Below, piece by piece: positions 10,790-23,331 of a stretch of DNA of 64,000 nucleotides; position 1 is the stretch's first letter; every line of letters begins with the position of its first letter. The notes below the pieces were generated by a model. That model was not told the origin of the DNA and made no database searches. It was given only the letters and a program-made list of their open reading frames with translations. Origin of the DNA: Berghia stephanieae. Taxonomy: Eukaryota; Mollusca; Gastropoda; Nudibranchia; Aeolidiidae. The position numbers and the translations under genes were made by a program. Where the stretch lies: assembly GCA_034508935.3 (NCBI GenBank), contig CM067455.1, positions 27,875,428 through 27,939,427 on the forward strand. The letters run 5' to 3'.

Positions 10790-11450
10790 CGTCAACTCAA
10801 TATGTAGAGCCTTATTGCATTCCTTATCACATCTTTTTGCTGTACAACGACAAAAAATCTTTGTATTTTTTTTTGTTTACGTTTGCACATATAGGGTCAA
10901 TAGCACTGAAAATGTAGGTGCCTAGTCAATGAAATGAAAATTATATTATTTTTCTTTTCATAGTATTTGTTACATCTGAATGTTTCATGCAATTCCAACA
11001 AACAGTTTGTTTTTTATGACCAAAAATGGTAACATTTCAGTCGTCGACTTGGGTAAATGCCCATTTCCACTCGTTTATTTGTTCATAATTGGAGTTAGAC
11101 ACTCAAAATTTAAGCTGTCGAATCAATGTTAAGAACTTTATTACATTTCTCAACCTTTTCCATGTCTTTTCTCCCAGTTTCGTGCAAATTAATCCACATC
11201 TTTTTGCTGTTCAATGAAAAAAATCTTTGAATTTTTTGAGGAAATCTTTGACTTTTTTTGTTTCTGGGTGCACAGTTAGGTTCAATAACACTGAAAATGT
11301 AGGTGCCTACTCAATGAAAATGATGTTATTATAGTTCTTTTCATAGTTTTGGTTAAATCTGACAGTTTCATGCAATTCCGACAAACGGTCTGTTTTTTAT
11401 GACATAAAATGTTACAATTTCGTCCATTTTCGGTCACGGATTTGGGTACG
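10790..11450. repeat. ~350-bp tandem duplication, AT-rich
   Basis: Two diverged copies (about 10820-11055 and 11195-11450) share CACTGAAAATGTAGGTGCCT, TTTCATGCAATTCC and GTTTTTTATGAC in the same order. No coding content is seen. Confidence 0.7.
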
Positions 11451-11800
11451 TACTTGTAAAGAAATGCCTTCTAGGTAACAAAGGGAGATAGTTGTCCTAC
11501 CCACCAAGGTCTCGGGTAGAATCCAACCCATATAATTAAATGATTTATGAGTGTAGGATGGGTGTTGGAATAGGGACTCTCTTGCATTCGCCGTGGGTGG
11601 TGTAGACTATGAAGGCAATGAAAGAACGGGGGTTATCATGTTCCATCAGTGTTAAGACACCCTCATCAATCTTATGCAGCAACCGAGATAGTTTGAGATA
11701 CCTTGAGATACCGTTAGATACCCTGTCCTATGTTTCGGCTTGGGTCGATGTTCAACTGGCAGTCTGCGATTTGAGGTCGAAGAAGAAAGACCTGTACAGC
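11451..11800. other. Intergenic, nothing recognised
   Basis: Mixed-composition sequence with short open frames only. 11685-11725 holds a small direct repeat of TTGAGATACC and relatives. Confidence 0.3.
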
Positions 11801-11803
11801 CTG

Positions 11804-12010
11804 TGTGTTGGCTGGAATTCTGTTTGGCTACGTTGAAGCCACAGTGAAAAAGGGCCCAAAGTGGCCATTGTTTTATGTCGCACCCAAATATGGGCTCTCA
11901 GGCGATATGTGTTGGCCAGCAATGTGTTTTAGGCTGTATTGTAGCCGAAGTGGGCCTAATATGGCCAGTATTTTGTGTATCGTACCCGGTTATGGGCTCT
12001 AAGCGATATT
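11804..12010. repeat. Two-unit tandem repeat, ~100 bp each
   Basis: Both units run TGTTGGC..GTTT..GGCT, GTGGCC/TGGCC, TTTTGTGTATCG or its variant, then ATGGGCTCT..GCGATAT. The units are about 75 per cent alike by eye. Confidence 0.65.
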
Positions 12011-12328
12011 GTGTTTTTGTATTTGTGCTCAGTGAGATTATATAAATTTATATTTAGATATATATGGTTTTGATGTGCTGAGTAATCATCAAGTGATTAA
12101 GTGATTAATATCGTAAAATTATTTCACAGTTAAAAATAATATAAAGTTTTATTGTTTTATTGAATAATTAATTCAATGAGTTAAATTGTGTTAAAATTGA
12201 GAACGTGACCTCAGTTAAATGAATTATTTTAAAGTAAATAATAATTGATCACTTACGCTATCATTGTGTCTATGTTAATTTCATTTTTACTAATATATCT
12301 ATATCTATCTTCTAATATAGTGAAGAGC

Positions 12329-12800
12329 TGACGGGGCTAGGACATAGCGTCCGGTAAATGTGTTTGCATCTTTTAAACAATATAGTTTTGACGGGGCTAG
12401 GACATAGCGTCCGGTAAATGTGTTTGCATCTTTTAAACAATATAGTTTTGACGGGGCTAGGACATAGCGTCCGGTAAATGTGTTTGCATCTTTTAAACAA
12501 TATAGTTTTGACGGGGCTAGGACATAGCGCCCGGTAAATGTGTTTGCATCTTTTGAACAATATAATTTTGACGGGCTATGACGTAGTGCCCATCATATTT
12601 ATATGAACTTCGTAATGTTTTGACGGGGCTAGGACACAGCGCCCGGTAATTGTGGTTGAACAATAATGAAAACTTTGACAGCACCCGATAACTGTTTTTG
12701 AGAAATATGAACAATATAATTTTTGACAGCGCCCGATAACTGTTTTTGAGAAATGTGAACAATATAAGTTTTGACGAGGCTAGAAAGTAGAGCCAGATGT
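12329..12800. repeat. 60-bp minisatellite
   Basis: Four nearly identical 60-bp units occupy 12329-12568, each beginning GACGGGGCTAGGACATAGCG and ending with an AT-rich block. Shortened degenerate units continue to about 12800. Units 1-3 are identical, so homogenisation is recent. Confidence 0.95.
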
Positions 12801-13263
12801 GTTTGAACCTAGGACTTCATATATAGGACTACTCCCCGCCCCCCATACTAAATCCTACGGGGCCGTTCGTTTTTTTCCTATATAACAGTACCCCTGTCGT
12901 CAGGCTTTAATGATATGCAGATGTCGGTGACAATCAAAGGCATTCCTTTCTCGCCTTTCCCGCAACCGTTTCCCCATCGTGTGGGGAAGTGATGTCACTT
13001 TTACGTCATCAAAGAAATTCCTTAATTGACCGGCTCACCAGTAAGACGACCGTTCTTCCGACAATACTGTCTTTAAAGTAATGGCTACAGTTAAGATACT
13101 GCTATTTACTACGAAGGTAGTATTTCCCACACAAAAACGGTCAAATTTCACACATATCTACAAGTTGCAGCATGAAACGAAAAGGCAACGAGTAGAATAC
13201 TGCTATTCTACTAGGAAGAAGTGTCAAGACGTTAAGTCATATTTGGTGTGTGGGTAGTGCTGT
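12801..13263. other. Intergenic, nothing recognised
   Basis: Unique-looking sequence. It holds a small direct repeat around ACTGCTATTTACTACGAAG (13096) and ACTGCTATTCTACTAGGAAG (13199). No gene is supported. Confidence 0.3.
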
Positions 13264-13491
13264 CAGATGGCCACGCGTATGATCAAAATTGACACACGGA
13301 GAATCGCGTATATTATTATTAATTAAAATTTTCTTTTTTTGAAATAAAACAAGTCTTTTCCTAGGTTAGTCGATAAAAAAATCAAAATCGATGTCTTTTA
13401 GGGAGGTCAGAGTGTTTGAAGTGTTTGGCCACATGAGGTTCTATTTTGGTCACTTTTGCAGTCTAAATTGGCTTAGAACTCTGGCCATCTG
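13264..13491. mobile_element. MITE with CAGATGGCCA termini
   Basis: Perfect 10-bp terminal inverted repeats (CAGATGGCCA / TGGCCATCTG) bound 228 bp of AT-rich non-coding sequence. A diverged relative lies at 42846-43066 with the same internal blocks (AAAATCGATG / AAACCGATGA, GAGGTTCTATTT / AAGGTTCTATTT). No clear target duplication was found. Confidence 0.7.
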
Positions 13492-14326
13492 GCATCCCTG
13501 TTTGTGAGAACAGAAGTGTAAAACAATCTGCATTCAATTGTTTGCCTCTTTTGTTTGTTAACTTTCAAAGCAAGCGGTTGTGTGTCATTCGTTTTTAAAT
13601 GGAATTATTATAAGTGATATATTTCAGTGGATTACACGATGTGCAACTCAGCTTATGGTAATCATTATCACATCATCATGCTCTGATTCCTAACATTAAC
13701 ATTGAAATGTTCTTGAAGTGAGTTATTACAAGATCAGAGAAAAACATACGCTTGTTTAGGAAGTCAATTTCCCTTTTCAATAGGTATTTAATCTGCTTGA
13801 CTTCTCTTGCATTTTTCTGTAATTGACAGTTGTATGTGATAATTGATTTCTTTTATTTGGGGAGTTTTATCATAATTGGTAAACTATCATACTATCATAA
13901 AAAAAGTGAATTATGGATTACGCTAACTAACGAAATTGGTGAGAGTGAGTCTAAGACTCTAAGACAAAGTGAAAACTGAAAATGGTATGAACCTTACAAC
14001 CCAGAGTTGAAGGATGAGAGATATCCACTGGTGGTGACTGGTAATTGAAACTTTATAACTAAGAGTAAGTGTTTAGAAATGGCATCATCATGAAGCAAAC
14101 TTTAAATATGCACTCATGGTTCTTATTCAAAGAAAAATGTTTAGAAAGCAATGAAAGGTCAAAGTCAAAATCCCTTTTCCATAAATAAATAGGTCCGAAA
14201 TAAATAATCTGCTTGTCTTCTCTTGTATGATATGTGGATAATTGGTTTCTTTGATTAGTGGAGTTTTATCGATAACATGATAAAAACCTGAAATACATAA
14301 CAATATAATCCATTTATTTTATTATT
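13492..14326. other. Intergenic, nothing recognised
   Basis: AT-rich. A pair of related blocks (13780-13870 and 14200-14270, sharing ATCTGCTTGACTTCTCTTG-like sequence) suggests an old duplication. There is no coding signal. Confidence 0.3.
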
Positions 14327-15039
14327 GGTGGCGTTTTTTTACACCTCCGTTGGTGTACAAAAACGCACCGTTTTTATGCACCTCCGTCGGCGGTGATGGT
14401 AAAGTTGTTGCTGCATACGTCCATGAGGTTTAAATAGTTTTAGATTGTAGTTTAGCACGCTGCTTAGTGATTACCGATGTACAATGATAATAAATTAAAG
14501 AATAATAACAATAATTTAAAAAATCAAAAGTATATAGAAACATGGCACGCAAATACTGATCTCAAATAAATAAATAATTTTAGAAAATTAAAATCTAAGT
14601 TTTTTAAAAACATGATAAAAAGTTTTTGAAAAAAAAAAGAAAGAAAAAAAGCAAACAAAAACAAAGTAAATCAAATAAAAAAGTCAACATTGGGAATCGA
14701 ACCCGGTACTTTCAAGGTTGGAGTCTGACAGCTTGTCCACTGCGCTACGGAGCCACCTGACTGTTCATCACATTTAATAAGGTCTTTCTAAAACATTATT
14801 TTACCTTCAATGCAACTTATATTTTCTGGTTTTATATTTCGATTTTTTAAATTATTAATATTTTTATATAAATTTATTAACAAAGACATCCTACAGATAA
14901 CACAATATAACTTTCGCCATGTCCAAATGAAGAAACACAATATCGCTAATGAAATTGGGTGGAATGCGCATGCGTGACGGAGGTGTATAAAAACGATCCG
15001 TTAAGATACACCGTCAACGGAGTGCATAAAAACACTACG
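14327..15039. mobile_element. Element A copy 1: foldback DNA transposon with embedded tRNA-like sequence
   Basis: The 713-bp element is flanked by a 9-bp direct repeat TTTATTATT (14318-14326 and 15040-15048). Each end carries several copies, in both orientations, of a unit close to GTTTTTATGCACCTCCG, giving multi-hairpin termini. The interior is AT-rich without a protein frame and holds a tRNA-like sequence on the minus strand (14683-14754). An independent copy at 38161-38938 has the same structure and another 9-bp target duplication. Confidence 0.8.
14683..14754 (-). other. tRNA-Trp-like sequence inside element A
   Basis: On the minus strand it begins GGCTCCGTAGCGCAGTGG (box A region), has an anticodon-loop context CTCCAAC with CCA in the anticodon position, and a perfect box B GGTTCGATTCC. 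The acceptor and anticodon stems do not pair fully, so it is a pseudo-tRNA rather than a working gene. The sense direction continues into T-rich sequence suitable for Pol III termination. Confidence 0.7.
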
Positions 15040-15518
15040 TTTATTATTTAGGATATCAATATCAATATCAGATAACTATAACTATAACTTTTAAAAACTA
15101 GATTTCAACTTATAGAGATGCATACCAGAAAACCGAAGCATAATATTACTTTAACTTCCCTGACTCAGAACTAATCATAATAGTGATAGAACGATTCAAT
15201 TGACTTTTATTCATTATTTGTGATGGATTACGGATTACACTAACTACAGAAATGGTGAGTCTAGACAAAATTAAATCGGGAACTTTTGTAATACATGAAC
15301 CTTGTGACACACACTTATGCACACACACAAAGACCCCCCTCCACTCCCATGCACACAACACCTCCTACCCCCCCCCCCCCCCCACACACACACACACACA
15401 CGTACACACCTACCTAACCCCCCCCCCCCCCCCCCCCCCCTCTACACACAGACATTCTCAATACGAATTGAACTACAGGCTACGGTGAGGATTGAAGCCT
15501 ACACTGCTACCCCCCCCC

Positions 15519-15560
<42 letters not shown>

Positions 15561-16269
15561 CACATTCACGAAATGACACAATCATGAAGTAGAAAATGAC
15601 CTATCAGAATCCAGCATGTACTATTAGAATAGCTTGTCCACTGCGCTACGGAGCCACCTGACTGTTCATCACATTTAATAAGGTCTTTCTAAAACATTAT
15701 TTTACCTTCAATGCAACTTATATTTTCTGGTTTTATATTTCGATTTTTTAAATTATTAATATTTTTATATAAATTTATTAACAAAGACATCCTACAGATA
15801 ACACAATATAACTTTCGCCATGTCCAAATGAAGAAACACAATATCGCTAATGAAATTGGGTGGAATGCGCATGCGTGACGGAGGTGTATAAAAACGAGCC
15901 GTTAAGATACACCGTCAACGGAGTGCATAAAAACACTACGTTTATTATTTAGGATATCAATATCAATATCAGATAACTATAACTATAACTTTTAAAAACT
16001 AGATTTCAACTTATAGAGATGCATACCAGAAAACCGAAGCATAATATTACTTTAACTTCCCTGACTCAGAACTAATCATAATAGTGATAGAACGATTCAA
16101 TTGACTTTTATTCATTATTTGTGATGGATTACGGATTACACTAACTACAGAAATGGTGAGTCTAGACAAAATTAAATCGGGAACTTTTGTAATACATGAA
16201 CCTTGTGACACACACTTATGCACACACACAAAGACCCCCCTCCACTCCCATGCACACAACACCTCCTAC

Positions 16270-16300
<31 letters not shown>

Positions 16301-16418
16301 ACGTACACACCTACCTAACCCCCCCCCCCCCCCCCCCCCCCCCTCTACACACAGACATTCTCAATACGAATTGAACTACAGGCTACGGTGAGGATTGAAG
16401 CCTACACTGCTACCCCCC

Positions 16419-16454
<36 letters not shown>

Positions 16455-16530
16455 CAGTCACATTCACGAAATGACACAATCATGAAGTAGGAAATGACCT
16501 ATCAGAATCCAGCATGTACTATTAGAATAG
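14731..16530. repeat. 901-bp tandem duplication
   Basis: 14731-15631 is repeated almost without change as 15632-16530. The left copy starts inside the tRNA-like sequence of element A, so the right copy has only the 3' part of A. The junctions share AGCTT. The copies differ mainly in the lengths of the C, CA and CT runs. That suggests a very recent event or an assembly artefact. Confidence 0.95.
15370..15557. repeat. Poly-C, CA and CT simple repeats (first copy of the duplication)
   Basis: C runs at 15370, 15418 and 15511 alternate with (CA)n and (CT)n. The equivalents in the second copy are at 16270-16453. Confidence 0.95.
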
Positions 16531-16545
16531 CTTTGTTTATCTTGC

Positions 16546-16744
16546 CCCCCCCCCCCCCCCCCCCCCCCGCCTCACCCAAACCTTTCACTCTCTATGTATC
16601 TGCATTCTGTATCTGTATGTTAGTCAATATGATGTAATATATTTATTATCTCTATATATCTATCTATCTATCTATCGATCTATCGATCTATCTATCTATC
16701 TATCTATCTATCCATCTATCTCCTGTTGTTTTTTTTTTTTTTGT
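16546..16744. repeat. Poly-C run and (TATC)n array
   Basis: A C run at 16546-16568 is followed by a TATC tetranucleotide array at about 16650-16722 and a T run. Confidence 0.95.
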
Positions 16745-17095
16745 TTTTTTTTAAAGGGTTTTACGGCGCTTGCAACACATTTAGGTTATATCAGCGCCAG
16801 TAAAAAGGGGGAAAAATGGGATAGTAAAAAGTTCTAGAATTATTAAAGCACCCAAGAGAAAGGAAGACAAAGGGGAACTGGGAACAAATAGGGATCAGAT
16901 GCAGATCCCAAGAGATAACCATGAATGTACTTAGTTTGAGATCACCTATAAGACTCATCCGGACACAAGCACAAAATCTAACAAAGAGGAATACACTCAA
17001 ATGCTTACATTATACATTAAAAATAACAAACAAAATAATACACAACAGAGAGATGATTTACAAGGAAAAAATATCATCTCCCAAAACAATAACTA
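16745..17095 (-). repeat. R1 dispersed repeat, 5'-truncated
   Basis: It has the same 3' hairpin tail (GGCGCTTGCAACACATTTAG read on plus) and interior as the other R1 copies. The match stops where a (TATC)n array begins. Confidence 0.85.
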
Positions 17096-17181
17096 TCCAT
17101 CTATCTATCCATACATCCATCCATCTATATATCTATCTATCTATCTATTTATCTATCCATCTATCTATCTCCTGTTTGATT

Positions 17182-17263
<82 letters not shown>

Positions 17264-17340
17264 TTTCATAGATTGCTAGATAGATAGGTAGATCGGTGGA
17301 TTTGATTGGTAGGTAGATGGATGAAAAGGTGAAGATGAAG

Positions 17341-17377
<37 letters not shown>

Positions 17378-17415
17378 TAGACACACAAATGATAGAAGGA
17401 TAGATAGATACAACC
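17096..17415. repeat. (ATCT/ATCC)n, (GA)n and (GATA)n microsatellites
   Basis: A tetranucleotide array (17096-17172) is followed by about 75 bp of (GA)n (17178-17256) and a (TAGA)n array (17346-17378). Long open frames across it are low-complexity artefacts. Confidence 0.95.
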
Positions 17416-18263
17416 AAAGATTACATATTCCACTGTAATACATTTGTCCCGATAGTTGTCCAGCCTCGTAGACCGGCCCCGTAGAACGGAAAAATCCGTG
17501 GGCGACTCGTCCCTCTCTATAGATGTCGCTGGTTTGAACTGAACAATAACAATGTAATGTTTATCAGGATGAGGAATTAGCACTCGATGCATGTGTTTTG
17601 TTTTGGAACAATTTTGACTTGTAACAGGCTGGAACACCGCGCCTTGTGTGAACAATTTTGTTAATTAATTTCATTCTCCTTTCGGAATATGAACAGTTTA
17701 TTTTGCCCCTAAGTGTTATGATCAATTTCAGTTTAGGGGAATGAATGAAACGGTTGCAACCTGGTGAGGTATAGTTTATTTTGGTGAAAACTTACATAAG
17801 TATAGATTTTATATTGCTTTACTACTTTTTACTTGTATGTATTTTTGATTTTTCCTGTCAATATATTCAATGTTATTCTGTTTTGCTCAATAACTATGAG
17901 CTGTTCCCCTTGCATTTTATTATAAATAAATAATTATGACTCTCTTGTCAGATACGTTGTTCTGTTGGTGATGGTGATTATAACGTCCACCTCTCCACAT
18001 TTTAAGGTCATAAGCGGCCTTCGCATCCATTGCGAGTTGCGAACGCACCTTGTGACAGTACTTAAGTACAAGTCCAAAGAAGGTGTAATTCACGACACAA
18101 TTTTGGCCATGACTTTGCTTCTAGTAAAGCTACAAGGATAATTTTTGCACCTTTGTGTTTGTTGTCTTAAGGGCTTTGCCATAAGATTGTTCTTATATTC
18201 AAAGATTGTCATCGCGTCGCAGGTAGAGAATGAGGCAGTCATTGGGCTGTTAGGCTTCACGCC
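17416..18263. other. Non-coding flank upstream of the LTR-element fossil
   Basis: I see no domain or repeat match in this stretch. The last few hundred bases may belong to the leader of the element that follows. Confidence 0.3.
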
Positions 18264-19815
18264 TTGGTGGCACAGGTGTCAGGCAAAGTGCCACCTCTCA
18301 TTACTGCTGAAGGTGGAGCGGACATGTTGAGGTCTCGATTTTTTTCACGGAATGTTAGAGGGACCCGTGAAAAATTCCCTCAAATTCAAATACGGCGCTG
18401 GTGTATTTTTGAAGACCTACTTGTAGCAGCTCGTGTCGAGGAGGTGAGAGCAAAATCAAATGTGGCAGTTGTGTTAGCAGCCAGACAGGTTGCGACACCG
18501 GAGAAAACAGCAATTGCTTGGCTAGAGCAAAAGGTTGAGAATCTTGCTGACTCCCTTTGTAATCTGCGTGCTCCATCCTTTCGGTCCAGAGCTCCAATGT
18601 CTCATCAGCGTCAAGGGGTCAGAGGTCAGTGTTTTAGATGTGGTGAGGAAGGACACCGTCAACGCGACTGCCCTTTAAACGCACGGAGCCAAAACCAAAG
18701 GGGCGGGTACTAGGCTCTTGTCAATATCAAGGGCCTAAACAGAGATTGATTGGAGAAGCCAATGAAACTCTTCTTTCACTTAATGGCTTCGAAGCAATGG
18801 CTCTATTAGATACAGGTTCCATGGTATCTTGTGTCTCGGAAAGTTTTTGTTTGAACAAAGGTATAAAAATCGACCCATTACATTCTGTTCTACATGGTGT
18901 TGGGGTTGATGGCTCCAACATCAAGTACAGTGGAGTCTGTAATGTGACTTGAAAGTGCATTGCATTTTTGTGCTGAAACTTTTCCTTCCCTCTTTCTTGT
19001 TGTGCCGGATACTCACTACAATTCACGAGTCCCTGTACTTGTCGGGATGAATGTCCTTAGAGAGTAATTACCGGCTCGAGATATTCTATCAATTACCTCT
19101 GGGTGGCATATGGCTTTGAATGCCATACAAAATATATAATATATGAGGAAAACGGTACATGTATCCCATGCGGTATTCAGGGTCACCAACCTTCATGAGG
19201 TTGCGGCCAGTGGATGGTCACAAAGATGTGCATGTCCTTGTCAGGAATTCCTCACGCAAAAATGTAACGATTCCATCTCGCACAAGTATTTGTTCAACAC
19301 ATGTGGCAAGCATCGCGACCCCACAGAATTCGTCTAATGATTTAGACTCAGATTCTGTCCCAGTGGAGATTATGCTCAATAGTATGTCGTCTGAGTTTGA
19401 TAACTGTCAAAGGTCACAGGTAGCATGTGTTTTAAATAAATATAGACACGTCCTATCACAGCACCACCTTGATCTTGGTTATACAAACATAATAAAACAC
19501 AAAATCGAAATGGAAAGATTTTATTCCTCAGCTTACCTTTGCTTACAATTGTACAAAACATGCTAGCACTGGTTTCTCGCCTTTTTACATTATGTTTGGT
19601 CGAGAGCCGAGGATGCCAATAGATGTTGATTTTCGGCAAACAGATGGAGAAGAAGATCTGTCCCAAAATTATCCAGATTATGTCAACTCCATGCAAGACC
19701 TTCTAGAATACGCACACACAATTGCTAAGGCCAACACGGACAAAGCTAAAACTGTGAAAAGACACACCATGATAGACAAACTAAAGGTGCAAAAGGTCTG
19801 TATTCCATTATGAGC
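18264..19815 (+). mobile_element. Ty3/gypsy-type LTR retrotransposon fossil, first fragment
   Basis: Visible parts are a gag-like end with one CCHC knuckle (about 18630-18680), an aspartic-protease-like motif LLDTGSMVSCV (about 18800), and an integrase C-terminal region ending about 19810. The element is clearly broken, with several breaks and missing parts, and is not functional. An LTR follows at 19956. The family assignment rests on the order of the parts and the integrase sequence. Confidence 0.8.
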
Positions 19816-19955
19816 GCTCATACATGATTACATGGACATTATGATAACAATTGCTAATGTAATAGTTTTTATGTATATTTTCCTCTTTATCTGGGATTAG
19901 TTGCTTATAGTTTATTAATAAAAGCGGGGACGATTTTTGTCTCGAGGGGGAAGTA

Positions 19956-20215
19956 TGTAGTATGATGGTTTCATACTCCTTGTCTTTTTAAATGTAGCAC
20001 TTTCTGTTATGGTCTCCTATTCGTCTTGCAGTATGCTGCGCGCCGTCGCACATACCACGCACATTTTGGTTGCGTGGGAAAATGGATAAAACTAGTGGCG
20101 CACCTCGCTTCAACGTCATTCGCCTCCCGACTCACGTTGAGGGCAATCCTAATTGAAATAAAACTATTATTTAGTAAAATTTAATAGTGTGTTATTTCTA
20201 TTTCTTTATTTGACA
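19956..20215 (+). mobile_element. Ty3/gypsy fossil LTR, copy 1
   Basis: A 260-bp unit begins TGTAGTATGATGG and ends TTTATTTGACA. It is almost identical to the unit at 21000-21260, which marks it as a long terminal repeat. Similarity this high indicates recent activity or conversion. Confidence 0.85.
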
Positions 20216-20999
20216 GAGCGAGCCTCTGGTGGTGTGGAAAACAACTTGGTCATAACTGATCATTTTACCAAATACAGTCTGGCCTACCCCACTGGGAATC
20301 AAACGGCTCAAACGACAGCAAAATGACTGTTTAATATTAATAACTTTGTGGTACATTATGGGTTTCCTGAACGCCTCCATTCTGACCAAGGTCGATCTTT
20401 TGAAAGCAAGGTAATACCGTCCTTGTGCCAAATGGCGGGCATCGCAAGGTCGCACACCACCCCGTACCATCCTAAAGGGAATGGGCAGACTGAGTGATTC
20501 AATCGTACTTTGTTAGGAATGATGGCAACTTTAACTGCCCAACAAAAATCGAAATGGAAAGATTTTATTCCTCAGCTTACCTTTGCCTACAATTGTACAA
20601 AACATGCTAGCACTGGTTACTCGCCTTTTTACCTTACGTTTGGTCGAGAGCCGAGGATGCCAATAGATGTTGATTTTCGGCTAGCAGATGGAGAAGAAGA
20701 TCAGTCCCAAAACTATCCAGATTATGTCAGCTCCATGCGAGACTGTCTGGAATACGCACACACAATTGCTAAGGCCAACACGGACAAAGCTAAAACTGTG
20801 AAAAGACACACCATGATAGACAAACTAAAAGTGCAAAAGGTCTGTATTCCATTATGAGCGCTCATACATGATTACATGGACATTATGATAACAATTGCTA
20901 ATGTAATAGTTTTTATGTATATTTTCCTCTTTATCTGGGATTAGTTGCTTATAGTTTATTAATAAAAGCGGGGACGATTTTTGTTTCGAGGGGGAAGTA
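20216..20999 (+). mobile_element. Ty3/gypsy fossil, integrase fragment between two LTRs
   Basis: Integrase-core-like sequence (HSDQGRSFES region near 20380, then HTTPYHPKGNGQTE) continues to the same C-terminal region seen in the first fragment. It is broken. Two near-identical fragment+LTR blocks in tandem suggest nested or unequally recombined copies of one family. Confidence 0.8.
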
Positions 21000-21260
21000 T
21001 GTAGTATGATGGTTTCATACTCCTTGTCTTTTTAAATGTAGCACTTTCTGTTATGGTCTCCTATTCATCTTGCAGTATGCTGCGCGCCGTCGCACATACC
21101 ACGCACATTTTGGTTGCGTGGGGAAAATGGATAAAACTAGTGGCGCACCTCGCTTCAACGTCATTCGCCTCCCGACTCACGTTGAGGGCAATCCTAATTG
21201 AAATAAAACTATTATTTAGTAAAATTTAATAGTGTGTTATTTCTATTTCTTTATTTGACA
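21000..21260 (+). mobile_element. Ty3/gypsy fossil LTR, copy 2
   Basis: A 261-bp unit matches 19956-20215 with only a few differences by eye. Confidence 0.85.
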
Positions 21261-22350
<1,090 letters not shown>

Positions 22351-23039
22351 CCATGGATTTGTTAATGCCTTTGTGTAATGACAGTAAATCGAATACGTGC
22401 ATGTATAACTTCTATCTGTCTTGAGGAAAATACTTAGTCTAATTAATTGATGACATGAGTGCTAGTAATAATCAGTTTATGACGATAACAAATTTACCAT
22501 GATCTTTATTATTGCTGATTTGTAAATAATATCGGCCTACTCTATTGTTCTTGATGTAGTTATCCTGTCACTGTCACATCCCTTCCATCTATATCTCTCT
22601 GTATCTATCTCTGCATCTATCTATCTATCCATCCATCCATCTACCTACCGACTTACGGACCTATCTATATACTTATATATCTGTCTGCCTATGCACATAT
22701 CCATCTTTATAATATATTTACCTTTTCAATTACTTAGTATGAGATTACAGTTGGCTACATATCAATCTACCTAATAATCTATTCAACTATCTGTCACCTG
22801 CTACACGTATAGGCATAAGTACCTATTGTCTGACGAGCTGTATGGTCACCTATTGTTCTGTCTGTCTGTTTGTCATAAAGCTTTCTTGGTCATTAATCGT
22901 TATAGTTGTATAATGTCCTGATGATGCCCTGTATCGTGGAATTATACTAAACTTCTGAGATAGTTGGTAGCGATTTGTATCTTATGCTTTTATTAATGAT
23001 GTTGACATATTCGATGCCATTAGCTTACTTTGTAAATAT
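22351..23039. other. Intergenic with short ATCT arrays
   Basis: 22600-22660 is a degenerate (ATCT/ATCC)n array. The remainder is unique AT-rich sequence. Confidence 0.4.
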
Positions 23040-23330
23040 TCATGTTTTATTAATACATTCAATTATCATTGTATTACTTATTTTGGCCACTCGACTCACA
23101 TTGAGGGCTGAGTGCCAACCTTCTTATTCGTTATCATTACTTTGATGTCATTATTTTTACTTTGTGAATATTCTTTTCATACATTCAATTATCATTGTAT
23201 TACTTATTTTGGCCACATCGTCATTCAACTCATGTTGATGGCTGAGTGTCAATCTTCTTATTCTTATCATTATTTTGATGTCACTATTTTACTTTAAGAA
23301 TATTCTTTTAATACGTTCAATTATCATTGT
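23040..23330. repeat. ~125-bp tandem repeat, left part
   Basis: Units run ATTCAATTATCATTGTATTA, CTTATTTTGGCCAC, a GGGCTGAGTGCCAA block, then TTTACTTT..GAATATTC. The array is split by the Tigger element and resumes at 25528-25740. Its GACTCACATTGAGGGC block resembles the 3' half of the LTR at 19956 (GACTCACGTTGAGGGC). Confidence 0.85.
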
Positions 23331-23331
23331 A

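Noticed and set aside
12329-12570. CRISPR-like regular repeat
   Set aside because: Units are contiguous 60-bp tandem repeats with no unique spacers, in an animal-type genome.
14683-14754. Functional tRNA-Trp gene
   Set aside because: Acceptor and anticodon stems are not fully paired and the copy lies inside a mobile element, so it is a pseudo-tRNA.
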